A stretch of DNA of 64,000 nucleotides from an uncultured Ruminococcus sp. (lineage in GTDB: Bacteria; Bacillota; Clostridia; Lachnospirales; Lachnospiraceae), in the NCBI GenBank assembly GCA_946494335.1, contig CAMMBV010000003.1, positions 1 through 64,000 of the forward strand, in the 5' to 3' direction. Of the stretch, positions 55,096 to 63,549 are shown piece after piece. The position numbers and the translations under genes are program-made. Position 1 is the stretch's first letter. Each line of letters begins with the position of its first letter. The notes under the pieces are model-generated. The model saw only the letters and a program-made list of their open reading frames with translations. It had not been told where the DNA came from and searched no databases.

Positions 55096-56274
55096 ATGAA
55101 AGAGCTGGAATTAAAATATGGCTGCAATCCCAATCAGAAACCGTCCAGAATATATATGGCGGACGGATCAGAACTTCCTATTCAGGTATTAAACGGGAAA
55201 CCGGGATATATCAACTTTCTGGATGCGTTTAACGGCTGGCAGCTGGTAAAAGAACTGAAAGAGGCTACAGGGCTTCCGGCAGCTACTTCCTTTAAGCATG
55301 TATCCCCGGCGGGGGCTGCTGTGGGACTTCCCCTTACGGATACCCTGGCTGCAATTTACTGGGTAGAAAATAAAGAGGAGCTTACACCGCTGGCCTGCGC
55401 TTATGCGAGAGCAAGGGGAGCCGACAGAATGTCCTCCTTCGGTGACTTTATTGCGCTGTCCGACATCTGTGACAAAGAAACAGCCGGACTGATCCGCCAC
55501 GAAGTGTCTGACGGAATCATTGCTCCGGGCTATACAGAAGAAGCGCTGGCAATTCTGAAGGAAAAGAAAAAAGGAAACTATAATATTATTCAGATTGATA
55601 CGGATTACCGTCCTGCGCCGCTGGAGCACAAAGAGGTGTACGGCATTACCTTTGAGCAGGGGCGCCAGGAGCTGCCTATTGATGATCAGCTTCTTTCCAA
55701 CATTGTGACAGAGAACAAAGCGCTGTCAGCCGAAGCTCTGCGGGATATGAAGATTGCGCTGATTACGCTGAAATATACTCAGTCCAATTCCGTATGTTTT
55801 GTCAAGGACGGACAGGCCATCGGAATCGGTGCAGGGCAGCAGTCCAGGGTACACTGTACCCGTCTGGCGGGCCAGAAAGCGGACAACTGGCTGCTTCGTC
55901 AAAGCCCCAAGGTTCTGAATCTGCAGTTTGTGGACTCCATCAGCCGCCCCGAAAGAGACAACGCCATTGACGTATATATCGGCGAGGAATATATGGATGT
56001 GCTGGCGGACGGAGCATGGGAAAAGATATTCAAGGTGAAACCGGAAGTATTTACCAGAGAGGAAAAACGTGCATGGCTGGATCAGATGAGCGATGTGACT
56101 CTGGGATCCGATGCATTCTTCCCCTTTTCGGACAATATTGAGCGCGCTAAGAAAAGCGGCGTGAAATACATCGCCCAGCCGGGCGGTTCTGTCCGTGATG
56201 ATCTGGTAATCGAATGCTGCAACAAATATAATATGGTGATGGCGTTTACAGGAATTCGCCTGTTCCATCACTGA
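55096..56274 (+). CDS. Stand-alone AICAR transformylase (PurH C-terminal part)
   Basis: A 392-residue enzyme formylating AICAR with 10-formyl-tetrahydrofolate. It corresponds to the AICARFT domain of PurH without the cyclohydrolase domain. It starts ELKYGCNPNQKPSRIY, has SFKHVSPAGAAVG with the Lys-His catalytic pair, YTQSNSVCFVKDGQAIGIGA, and DAFFPFSDNIERAKKSGVKY. Domain content and the PurO neighbour show a two-protein version of the last two purine steps. AAGGAGG ribosome binding site; a terminator follows at once. Confidence 0.94.
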   Translation: MKELELKYGCNPNQKPSRIYMADGSELPIQVLNGKPGYINFLDAFNGWQLVKELKEATGLPAATSFKHVSPAGAAVGLPLTDTLAAIYWVENKEELTPLACAYARARGADRMSSFGDFIALSDICDKETAGLIRHEVSDGIIAPGYTEEALAILKEKKKGNYNIIQIDTDYRPAPLEHKEVYGITFEQGRQELPIDDQLLSNIVTENKALSAEALRDMKIALITLKYTQSNSVCFVKDGQAIGIGAGQQSRVHCTRLAGQKADNWLLRQSPKVLNLQFVDSISRPERDNAIDVYIGEEYMDVLADGAWEKIFKVKPEVFTREEKRAWLDQMSDVTLGSDAFFPFSDNIERAKKSGVKYIAQPGGSVRDDLVIECCNKYNMVMAFTGIRLFHH

Positions 56275-56283
56275 TATGCGTGA

Positions 56284-56315
56284 GGGGGAGCTGTAAAGAG
56301 CAGCTCTCCCTTTTT
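56284..56315 (+). terminator. Terminator of the guaB-purine group
   Basis: GGGGGAGCTG and CAGCTCTCCC (one bulged T) form the stem, followed by TTTTT at 56311-56315. Confidence 0.85.
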
Positions 56316-56317
56316 AC

Positions 56318-56406
56318 GCAATACGACCGGCAAGCGGCTGTCGTGCCTGCACGGGCAGACATTTGCCGGGCAGCGGATAGCGGTGCGAAGACCAGCTTTG
56401 CTGTGA
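56318..56406 (+). repeat. Post-terminator hairpin repeat, full copy A
   Basis: Begins GCAATACGACCGGCAAGCGG right after a terminator T tract and ends near CTTTGCTGTGA. CCGGCAA (56327-56333) pairs with TTGCCGG (56363-56369), enclosing a CGTGC/GCACG hairpin. It shares an exact 20-plus-base core, GCAGACATTTGCCGGGCAGC, with copy B at 63550. Confidence 0.8.
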
Positions 56407-56441
56407 ATAGTAACAAAAAAGGAAAATGAAGGAGCAGATAA

Positions 56442-58241
56442 ATGGAGCAGAAAGGAAAACTGCCGGCGCGGATGGAAGTGCCGGCAAAGGATAAATGGCA
56501 CATTGAGGATTTATATTCCACGGATGAAAAGTGGGAGGAAGAATTTGAAGAGCTGAAGAAGAAGGCGGAAAATTTTGGCCGCTTTCAGGGGAGACTGGGA
56601 GAGTGCGGAAAGGTTCTTTTTGAAGCCTTAAAGGCTCAGGATGAAATCTCAAAACTGCTGGAGCGGGTTTACGTCTATGCCAGTCAGAAAAACCATGAGG
56701 ATATGGGAAACGGCACGTATCAGCAGTTATATATGAGAAGTCAGGCTCTGATGAGTCAGATCGGGGATATCTGCGCTTTTGTGGAGCCGGAGATACTGAA
56801 AATCCCTGATGAAACGCTGGATAAATTTTACAAGGAAGAGCCGGAGCTTTCGCTGTACCGCAGGTATCTGGATGAGAAAAGAAGGAGAAGGGAGCATATT
56901 CTCACGGAAGAGATGGAAGGCGTGCTGGCCAAAGCTTCGCAGATGGGGAACGGTCCCCAGAATATCTTTCAGATGTTCAACAATGCGGATTTGGACTTTG
57001 GAATGATTACAGATGAAGATGGTCAAAAGGTGCAGCTTACCCACGGGCGCTATATTCAGTTTATGGAAAGTCAGGACCAGAAAGTGCGCCGGGAAGCATT
57101 TGAAAGCCTTTACCGTGCCTACGGACAGTTTAAAAATACACTGGCGGCCGTGTTTGAAGCCAATGTGACCCAGGAGCTGTTTTTCTCCCGGATGAGAAAA
57201 TACGGCTCTTCCCTGGAGGCGGCTTTAGACGGCGGAAATATTCCCCTCTCCGTTTACGATGGTCTCATCAGCCAGGTACATGAAAATCTGTACCGTATGC
57301 ACGATTATATCACACTGCGAAAGGAACTCCTGGGCCTGAATGAGCTGCATATGTATGATGTCTATGTGCCGCTGGTTAAGCAGAGCAGGAATCATTATAC
57401 CTTTGAACAGGCCAAGGAGATTGTACGGGAGGGGCTGGCGCCTCTGGGCGCCGATTATCAGGCCATTCTGCAGGAGGGATTTGACGGAGGATGGATCGAT
57501 ATCTATGAAAATCAGGGCAAACGAAGCGGCGCTTACTCCTGGGGAGCATATGGAACCCATCCCTTCGTACTGATGAATTACAATGGAAGCCTGAACCATG
57601 TGTTTACGCTGGCTCATGAGATGGGGCACGCCATCCACAGCTACTATTCCGACAAAACACAGCCTTATCCCTATGCAGGATATCGGATTTTTGTGGCGGA
57701 GGTGGCTTCCACCTGCAACGAAGCGCTGCTGATCCATTATCTGCTGGAGCAGGCGAAGGATAAGGCGGAAAAGAAATACCTGATAAATTATTTTCTGGAT
57801 CAATTCCGCGCCACCTTGTACCGGCAGACCATGTTTGCAGAGTTTGAGAAAAAGGTACATCAGATGGGGCAGGAGGGAGAAAGTCTGACGGCGGACGCCC
57901 TGTGCCGGGTATATTATGATCTGAATTGCGAATATTTTGGAAAAGATATGGTGGTGGATGAGCAGATTGCCATGGAATGGGCCAGAATTCCTCATTTTTA
58001 TACTGCTTTTTATGTATATCAGTATGCGACGGGATTTTCCGCTGCCATTGCCATCAGCAGCAAAATTTTAAAAGGCGAGCCGGGAATTGTGGAAAAGTAT
58101 AAGAAATTCCTCTCCGGCGGAAGTTCCCAGGATCCCATTGACCTTTTGAAAATATGCGGGATCGATATGACTTCGCCAGAGCCGGTGAAGGAGGCTCTGG
58201 CGGTATTTGGTGAGTATCTTGAAATGCTGAAGCAGCTATAA
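56442..58241 (+). CDS. pepF: Oligoendopeptidase F
   Basis: A 599-residue cytosolic zinc metallopeptidase of family M3 that degrades short peptides. The zinc motif LAHEMGHAIHSYYSD places His392, Glu393 and His396. The third ligand is probably the Glu of FVAEVASTCNEALL. The N terminus (DKWHIEDLYSTDEKW) is typical of PepF. There is no signal peptide. It converges with topB, 12 bases apart, with no visible terminator between. Confidence 0.94.
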   Translation: MEQKGKLPARMEVPAKDKWHIEDLYSTDEKWEEEFEELKKKAENFGRFQGRLGECGKVLFEALKAQDEISKLLERVYVYASQKNHEDMGNGTYQQLYMRSQALMSQIGDICAFVEPEILKIPDETLDKFYKEEPELSLYRRYLDEKRRRREHILTEEMEGVLAKASQMGNGPQNIFQMFNNADLDFGMITDEDGQKVQLTHGRYIQFMESQDQKVRREAFESLYRAYGQFKNTLAAVFEANVTQELFFSRMRKYGSSLEAALDGGNIPLSVYDGLISQVHENLYRMHDYITLRKELLGLNELHMYDVYVPLVKQSRNHYTFEQAKEIVREGLAPLGADYQAILQEGFDGGWIDIYENQGKRSGAYSWGAYGTHPFVLMNYNGSLNHVFTLAHEMGHAIHSYYSDKTQPYPYAGYRIFVAEVASTCNEALLIHYLLEQAKDKAEKKYLINYFLDQFRATLYRQTMFAEFEKKVHQMGQEGESLTADALCRVYYDLNCEYFGKDMVVDEQIAMEWARIPHFYTAFYVYQYATGFSAAIAISSKILKGEPGIVEKYKKFLSGGSSQDPIDLLKICGIDMTSPEPVKEALAVFGEYLEMLKQL

Positions 58242-58253
58242 AGACAGCGGGAA

Positions 58254-60458
58254 TCATTCCCTGGGGTCTTCCAGATTGAGTTTTGCAAAAGCGGCGGCAA
58301 AGGCCTGATTGATGGGCGCTGCCGCTTCTTTTTTCTGTTCTTTCAGGTAGCGCTGTACATCCTGCTTTCGAACGCCGGCGCCTTCTTTTTCGCGGCGGGC
58401 CTTAAAGGCGGAGAGTTTTTCTTTATAACCGCAGCTGCAGATAAAAGTTTCCTCCTTGCCTTTCATGTAAAGCTCCATCTTTTTATGGCATTTGGGGCAG
58501 CGGGCGTTGGAGGTGCGGGAAATAGTTTCCCGGTGGCCGCATTCCCGGTCCTGGCATACCAGCATCCTGCTGTTTTTGCCGTTCACCGCCAGCATTCGTT
58601 TGCCGCATTTGGGACAGCGTGTGCTGGTCAGATTGTCATGACGGAATGTGCCTTCCCCCTGCTTGATTTCGTCAATGATGTCCCGGGTGTAGCTGCGGAT
58701 ATCTTTAAGGAAGGTTTCCTTTTTTAAAGATCCGGAAGCAATGCGGGAAAGCTTCATTTCCCAGTCTGCGGTCAGCTCCGGTTTTTTCAGATCCTCCGGA
58801 ACCAGGGAGAGGAGCTGACGGGCTTTGGAGGTGATAACAATATCGTTCCCCCGTTTTTCCATCAGAAAGCTGCCGAATAACTTGTCGATGATATCGGCTC
58901 TGGTGGCGACTGTACCCAGACCCCCCGTTTCGCCCAGGGTTTTGGCGGCTTTTGCATCCTGACTTTCCATGTAGCGGACGGGATTTTCCATGGCGGACAG
59001 TAAAGTAGCTTCGTTAAAGTAGGCCGGCGGCTTTGTTTTTCCCGAAGTTACATCGATTCGGGTAAGGGGCAGGCGGTCGCCCTCTTTTAATTCGGGAAGG
59101 GACTGTTCCCGGATTTCTTTTTCCTCTGTCTCTTCCTCGTAATCGCCTTTCTGTTCGTATACTTCCATCCAGCCCTGGGAGCGAATCGTTTTCCCGCGGG
59201 CGATAAAAGTCTCGCCGGCGGCGGAGGCGGTGACAGAAGTCTGTTCGTACTCGAAAGGCGGATACAGAACGGCCAGAAAACGGCGCACTACCAGATCGTA
59301 GATTTTTTTCTCTTCGTTGGTCATATGCTCCATCTGAACGAACTGTTCGGTGGGAATAATGGCGTGGTGATCGCTGACCTTTTTGTCGTTGACAAAGGAT
59401 GCGTTGGTTTTCAGCGGTTTCATGATCAGCGGACCGGCCAGTTTTTTATAGGGACCGACGGCACAGGCCTTCAGACGCTCTTTTAAGGTTTCTACCACAT
59501 CCGTGCCGATATAGCGGGAATCTGTGCGGGGATAAGTGAGAACCTTGTGATGCTCATAGAGACGCTGCATAATGTTTAACGTTTCTTTGGCGGAAAAGCC
59601 GAAACGTCGGTTTGCCTCCCGCTGCAGTTCCGTCAGATCGTAAAGACCCGGCGCCTGTTTCTTCTTTTTCGTTTTTTCAACGGCGGCAATGGTCAGGCTT
59701 TTGCCTTTTAAGGATGATGCGATATCTTCCGCTTTATCACGGGAAAAAGTGCGGGTGCTTTTGCTTTTGGATTCACACCAGGTGAAACGGACTCCTGCCG
59801 CCAGGGCGGTAATTCCATAATATTCTTTTGGCTTAAACTGTCGGATTTCCTCTTCCCGGCGGGCGATAATGGCCAGAGTGGGAGTCTGTACCCGTCCGCA
59901 GGAAAGCTGGGCGTTGTATTTGCAGGTCAGCGCCCGGGTGGCGTTGATGCCCACCAGCCAGTCGGCCTGGGCTCTGGCGGAGGCGGCGTCAAAAAGATTC
60001 TGATATTCCCGGCCGTCTTTTAAGTGGGAAAATCCCTCCCGGATGGCTTTATCCGTGACGGAGGAAATCCACAGCCGTTTCACCGGTTTCTTTGCACCGG
60101 CCTTTTCCAGAATCCAGCGGGCAACCAGTTCCCCTTCCCGTCCGGCGTCTGTGGCGATGATAATTTCTCTCACATCTTTGCGGAATATCAGATTTTTTAC
60201 GGTCTGAAACTGTTTGGCGGTCTGACGGATTACCACCAGCTTCATGTGGTCCGGCATCATGGGCAGCACGTCAAGTTTCCATTCTTTATATGATTTGTCA
60301 TAATCCTCCGGATCAGCCAGAGTGATCAGATGTCCCAAAGCCCAGGTGACAATGTAGCGGGAGCCCTCTATCGATGCGCCCTCCTGCTTTTTACAGCCCA
60401 GAACACGGGCGATATCCCTTCCCACCGACGGCTTTTCTGCAATAACCAGTGATTTCAT
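58254..60458 (-). CDS. topB: DNA topoisomerase III
   Basis: A 734-residue type IA topoisomerase that decatenates and resolves single-strand links. It starts MKSLVIAEKPSVGRDIARVL (Toprim), has IATDAGREGELVARWIL, VLTYPRTDSRYIG with the catalytic Tyr, and GGLGTVATRADIIDKLF. The C terminus has zinc-type motifs (CPKCGKRML with CQDRECGH, then CPKCHKKME). The first 28 codons of the longer open frame precede the ribosome binding site GGAG, so ATG 60458 is used. It lies downstream of the DtxR-family gene on the same strand. Confidence 0.95.
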   Translation of the reverse strand: MKSLVIAEKPSVGRDIARVLGCKKQEGASIEGSRYIVTWALGHLITLADPEDYDKSYKEWKLDVLPMMPDHMKLVVIRQTAKQFQTVKNLIFRKDVREIIIATDAGREGELVARWILEKAGAKKPVKRLWISSVTDKAIREGFSHLKDGREYQNLFDAASARAQADWLVGINATRALTCKYNAQLSCGRVQTPTLAIIARREEEIRQFKPKEYYGITALAAGVRFTWCESKSKSTRTFSRDKAEDIASSLKGKSLTIAAVEKTKKKKQAPGLYDLTELQREANRRFGFSAKETLNIMQRLYEHHKVLTYPRTDSRYIGTDVVETLKERLKACAVGPYKKLAGPLIMKPLKTNASFVNDKKVSDHHAIIPTEQFVQMEHMTNEEKKIYDLVVRRFLAVLYPPFEYEQTSVTASAAGETFIARGKTIRSQGWMEVYEQKGDYEEETEEKEIREQSLPELKEGDRLPLTRIDVTSGKTKPPAYFNEATLLSAMENPVRYMESQDAKAAKTLGETGGLGTVATRADIIDKLFGSFLMEKRGNDIVITSKARQLLSLVPEDLKKPELTADWEMKLSRIASGSLKKETFLKDIRSYTRDIIDEIKQGEGTFRHDNLTSTRCPKCGKRMLAVNGKNSRMLVCQDRECGHRETISRTSNARCPKCHKKMELYMKGKEETFICSCGYKEKLSAFKARREKEGAGVRKQDVQRYLKEQKKEAAAPINQAFAAAFAKLNLEDPRE

Positions 60459-60505
60459 AATAAATAATCTCCATTTTCGTTCTGTTTTTGGTCCGGCATG
60501 ATAAA

Positions 60506-60532
60506 CGGCTCCGGGATCAGTCTCCGAAGCCG
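60506..60532 (-). terminator. Hairpin between the DtxR-family gene and topB
   Basis: CGGCTCCGG and CCGAAGCCG pair with one mismatch; on the minus strand TTTAT follows. Weak terminator or attenuator for the repressor gene. Confidence 0.4.
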
Positions 60533-60541
60533 CTGTAACCA

Positions 60542-60931
60542 TTATTCATTTTCCGCCTGCATTTTCCGGCCCTGTGTCACGTGACGCTTAATTGCCTCAA
60601 AACTTTCCGCGCTGATCACATGTTCAATACGGCAGGCATCGTCCAGAGCAGTTTTTTCATCAACGCCCAGGTGAATCAGCCATTCAGAAAGAAGAACATG
60701 TCGTTCGTAAATTGTGAGAGCAATCTCTTTACCCGCGTCTGTCAAAGTGATGAATCCATCTTTGTCCATGATAATGTATCCGTTTTCACGTAAGTTTTTC
60801 ATGGCCACACTGATGCTGGGTTTGGAAAAGTGAAGTTCGTTTACGATATCGATGGAGCGGACTTCCGACTTTTTCTTGCTCAGTATATAAATGGTCTCCA
60901 AATAGTTTTCTGCAGATTCGTGTATTTTCAA
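60542..60931 (-). CDS. DtxR/MntR family metal-dependent transcriptional regulator
   Basis: A 129-residue repressor-type regulator. The N-terminal winged helix includes SAENYLETIYIL and HFSKPSISVAMKNLRENGYI; the dimerisation and metal domain has ERHVLLSEWL and DACRIEHVIS. Cys, Glu and His in the last motif align with DtxR Cys102, Glu105 and His106, whereas MntR has Glu at the first. The position of DtxR Met10/MntR Asp8 is Asn (AENYLE), so Fe2+ or Mn2+ cannot be told. The C-terminal SH3-like domain is absent. TTG 60931 follows AAGGAG nine bases away; an upstream ATG has no ribosome binding site. Confidence 0.85.
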   Translation of the reverse strand: MKIHESAENYLETIYILSKKKSEVRSIDIVNELHFSKPSISVAMKNLRENGYIIMDKDGFITLTDAGKEIALTIYERHVLLSEWLIHLGVDEKTALDDACRIEHVISAESFEAIKRHVTQGRKMQAENE

Positions 60932-60956
60932 TGTGTCTCTCTCCTTAATTGAAATA

Positions 60957-60978
60957 GTATGCATTCTGCCATGCATAC
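60957..60978. promoter_or_regulatory. Inverted repeat upstream of the DtxR-family gene
   Basis: GTATGCAT, six bases, ATGCATAC: a perfect dyad 26 bases upstream of the TTG start. Position and symmetry suit an autoregulatory operator. Confidence 0.5.
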
Positions 60979-61095
60979 AGCATATCATATTGAGGGAAAA
61001 ATAGCAAAGAAAAAGATGAAAAGAAGATAGGAAAAAGTGATAAAGGAACAGGGAAATTTAAGAAAATGTTGTTAAAAATTTTAGAAGTGATGACC

Positions 61096-61123
61096 TTGAA
61101 ATTCATAAGAGATATGTTACAAT
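61096..61123 (+). promoter_or_regulatory. Promoter of the nitroreductase gene
   Basis: TTGAAA (61096-61101), a 16-base spacer and TACAAT (61118-61123), 30 bases before the start codon. Confidence 0.65.
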
Positions 61124-61153
61124 AATATTACGAAAAATAATAAGGGTGAGAAT

Positions 61154-61918
61154 ATGAATCTGTATGAAGCAGTTTATGCAAGAAAATCTGTCCGCAGTTT
61201 TACGGGAGAGGCGGTCAGTGGCAAAGTAATAGACAGTATCAGAAAATTTTATCAGGAAATGGAAGGGCTGTTTGGAGGGATCGAGACAGAACTGGTTATA
61301 CTGGAAAACAGGAAGGAAAAGCGTACATTTTCCGGATTTGCCAGTGTGAACGCGCCCTATTATCTGGCGCTTTATACCGGCAGTCAGGAAAAATGCATGA
61401 TGAATGCAGGATATATCCTGCAGCAGCTCACTCTTTATCTGTGCAGTAAAGGGCTGGGCAGCTGTTACGTGGGGATGAGTCTGCTGCCTCCAAAACTGAA
61501 AAAAAGGGGAGATAAGATTCTTGCCTGTCTTCTTGCTTTTGGAAAGAGCAAGAACGGCTATACGCGCAAACCGGTGGAAGCAAAAAGAATGGACTTGAAA
61601 GAGCTGTGCCTTTTTAAAGAAAAGCCCAGGCTGTGGATGAATCAGCTGCTGGAGGCCGCGCGTCTGGCTCCGTCCAGCATGAATTCTCAGCCCTGGAGAT
61701 TTGTCGTCTATGACAACCGGATTCACGTTTATTCCAAAAAGTATAAGTCCGGCCAGCTGGGAAAAATGACGGAACTTAATTTTGGGATTTTGTTCAGCAA
61801 TATGATGGTGGTAGCAGAAGAGCTGTGGCTGGATGTGGATCTGATCCGACTGGATGAGATAGATCAGAAAAATTATCCTAACAGCCAGTATGTATTGAGT
61901 GTCGTACTGCGGGTATAA
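61154..61918 (+). CDS. Nitroreductase-family flavoprotein
   Basis: A 254-residue FMN-dependent oxidoreductase of the longer, TM1586-like nitroreductase type. The N terminus LYEAVYARKSVRSFTGEAV carries the FMN-contacting arginines. GYILQQLTLYLCSKGLGSCY is the usual helix, and RLAPSSMNSQPWRFVV starts the second lobe. It probably reduces quinone- or nitro-like compounds with NAD(P)H; the natural substrate is unknown. It has its own promoter and is followed by a tRNA gene with a separate promoter. Confidence 0.85.
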   Translation: MNLYEAVYARKSVRSFTGEAVSGKVIDSIRKFYQEMEGLFGGIETELVILENRKEKRTFSGFASVNAPYYLALYTGSQEKCMMNAGYILQQLTLYLCSKGLGSCYVGMSLLPPKLKKRGDKILACLLAFGKSKNGYTRKPVEAKRMDLKELCLFKEKPRLWMNQLLEAARLAPSSMNSQPWRFVVYDNRIHVYSKKYKSGQLGKMTELNFGILFSNMMVVAEELWLDVDLIRLDEIDQKNYPNSQYVLSVVLRV

Positions 61919-61945
61919 AAAAGATATAAAAAACTTAAAAAAGTC

Positions 61946-61974
61946 TTGACAAGATATGGAAGTTATAGTATAGT
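61946..61974 (+). promoter_or_regulatory. Promoter of tRNA-Gly
   Basis: TTGACA (61946-61951), a 17-base spacer and TATAGT (61969-61974), placing the start about 17 bases before the tRNA. Confidence 0.88.
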
Positions 61975-61997
61975 AGTCCTTGGTCAGCAGTTGACAG

Positions 61998-62070
61998 GCG
62001 CGAGTGGCTCAGTTGGTGGAGCGCGACCTTGCCAAGGTCGAGGCCGCGGGTTCGAGTCCCGTCTCGCGCT
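61998..62070 (+). tRNA. tRNA-Gly (anticodon GCC)
   Basis: A complete 73-base cloverleaf. The acceptor stem GCGCGAG pairs with CTCGCGC (62063-62069). The D stem is GCTC/GAGC, the anticodon stem CGACC/GGTCG with loop TTGCCAA, giving anticodon GCC at 62031-62033, and the T arm contains TTCGAGT. The discriminator is T and CCA is not encoded. The GCC anticodon reads GGC and GGU. Confidence 0.95.
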
Positions 62071-62083
62071 CTTGAAAATAGAA

Positions 62084-62116
62084 AGCAGATCTGCGTAAAT
62101 GCAGACCTGCTTTTTT
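62084..62116 (+). terminator. Terminator of tRNA-Gly
   Basis: AGCAGATCTGC (62084-62094) pairs with GCAGACCTGCT (62101-62111) with one mismatch, then a T run to 62116. Confidence 0.85.
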
Positions 62117-62171
62117 CTGTATCCGGCGATACAGCGGCGTCGGAGAATAAACAAAAGAGGAGAGGGCAGCT

Positions 62172-63134
62172 ATGAAAAGTCATATAAAGAAAAAAACGGC
62201 AGTTCTGCTTCTGGCATCAGGCTGTGCGATTTTGATGCCAGGCTGTTCCAGGCAGGAAGAGGTCCAGGAAACAGTTCCGGAGTTTAAAGAGTACGTTTCA
62301 GAAGATGGAACCTTTTCTGTCAGCCTGCCGGGTGATGCATGGCAGACAGACGAAGATGATGATACGATGAAAATTTTTTCTTCACCGGATGGTCTGCTGA
62401 TGATTACCCACACGGAAAACGCATCTGATGAAATGTATCCCTCGTCTGAGGATGATATACAGATGATACTGGATATTGAGGGCTATGCCAGTGAAGGATA
62501 TGAGGTGACGGAGTTTACCAGGACAGAGGTTGCACAGCTGAAATCTTATCAGGCGGTAGTTCGCTATACGGAAGAAGACGCGGTATATTCCTGGGGCATT
62601 CTCAACGGAATTCTGCTGGGGGATGACGTCTATATGGCCAGCGCCATGGTGGTGGATGAAAGTGAGGAAATGCTGGAAGCCATGAAATCCTCCGTGTACG
62701 GATACAGCTGGCAGACTGGAGATAAGGAGAAAGAAGAGGTCACACCGGAGCTGACGGCGGAACCAACAGCAGAACCGACGGCGGAACCCACAGCAGAGCC
62801 GACGGCGGAACCAACACCTGAGCCCACGGCAGAACCAACACCGGAACCAACACCTGAGCCCACAGCGGAACCAACACCGGAACCGACGCCTGAGCCGACG
62901 GCAGAACCAACGCCTGAGCCCACACCGGTTCCTCAGGAGGATATTACGCCTGTGAGCCGTTCCGGATACTGCCATTCACCGGCTTATATCAGAAGCATTC
63001 CTGGCAACAACGGAACCATCGTCGGTTCCGTGGAAGAGGGCCAGACGGTGGCGATTACAGGAGAGATCAGAAACTGGTATCAGATCAGTTATGAGGGCGG
63101 CACCGCCTATGTATGCAAGGACTATATTCAGTAG
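62172..63134 (+). CDS. Surface lipoprotein with TAEP/TPEP repeats and SH3-like domain
   Basis: A 320-residue exported protein. The N-terminal signal has a lipobox-like MPGC, so the mature protein should be lipid-anchored at about Cys25. Residues 35-180 form a globular domain of unknown family (YVSEDGTFSVSLPGDAW at its start). A proline-rich stalk of 15 TAEP/TPEP units (residues 195-254) follows. A C-terminal bacterial SH3-like domain (YIRSIPGNNGTIVGSVEEGQ, then WYQISYEGGTAYVCKDYI) may bind the cell wall. No function is assigned. Confidence 0.8.
   Translation: MKSHIKKKTAVLLLASGCAILMPGCSRQEEVQETVPEFKEYVSEDGTFSVSLPGDAWQTDEDDDTMKIFSSPDGLLMITHTENASDEMYPSSEDDIQMILDIEGYASEGYEVTEFTRTEVAQLKSYQAVVRYTEEDAVYSWGILNGILLGDDVYMASAMVVDESEEMLEAMKSSVYGYSWQTGDKEKEEVTPELTAEPTAEPTAEPTAEPTAEPTPEPTAEPTPEPTPEPTAEPTPEPTPEPTAEPTPEPTPVPQEDITPVSRSGYCHSPAYIRSIPGNNGTIVGSVEEGQTVAITGEIRNWYQISYEGGTAYVCKDYIQ
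62754..62933 (+). repeat. Fifteen tandem 12-base coding repeats (TAEP/TPEP stalk)
   Basis: Each 12-base unit (for example ACGGCGGAACCA) encodes TAEP or TPEP; the last unit reads TPVP. The pattern is regular enough for slippage or recombination to alter its length. Confidence 0.92.
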
Positions 63135-63190
63135 ACATTTATGGTGAATTGTGCTATCATGAATAAAAGTACGTGAAAAAGGAGAAAAAT

Positions 63191-63502
63191 ATGGTAGCAG
63201 AGTCATTTTTGTTCAGCCGGACTTTTGAGATTATTCTGATTGCGATATTGGTTGTGGTGACGGTTATGCTGTTTACCGGCCACGGTTCCATTTTTTTAAA
63301 GTCAAAAGGTTCAACCAGAAAATTTACACCGGAAGAAGAAAAGATCATGGGAAGAAAGCTGGGGTGCGTTACACTGCTCTGGCTGCTGGCAGAGCTTCTG
63401 CTGGTGTGTTTTGGCCAATATATGTGGGTTTCACTGGCATACATGGTGATTATTGCAGCTTCCCTGGTGTTTCTTATTAAATTTTTCAAACAAAACAGTT
63501 AA
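63191..63502 (+). CDS. Small membrane protein of unknown function
   Basis: A 103-residue protein with three hydrophobic segments (about residues 7-27, 53-72 and 74-95) and a charged loop (KGSTRKFTPEEEKIMGRKLG) between the first two. The layout resembles small DUF3784-like membrane proteins of Firmicutes, but the family is not certain. ATG 63191 is chosen because AAAGGAG lies at 63178-63184; the GTG at 63173 precedes that site. A hairpin terminator follows. Confidence 0.7.
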   Translation: MVAESFLFSRTFEIILIAILVVVTVMLFTGHGSIFLKSKGSTRKFTPEEEKIMGRKLGCVTLLWLLAELLLVCFGQYMWVSLAYMVIIAASLVFLIKFFKQNS

Positions 63503-63508
63503 AGAATC

Positions 63509-63540
63509 GGGGATGGAGGAAATTACTTTTCTCTGTCCCC
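63509..63540 (+). terminator. Imperfect terminator hairpin after the small membrane protein
   Basis: GGGGA and TCCCC close a stem interrupted by small internal loops, with GAG/CTC and AAA/TTT inside; TAATTTT follows. Confidence 0.5.
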
Positions 63541-63549
63541 TAATTTTAT

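Noticed and set aside
61103-61726. 207-codon minus-strand frame opposite the nitroreductase
   Set aside because: The plus-strand nitroreductase has motifs, a promoter and a proper start; the antisense frame has none.
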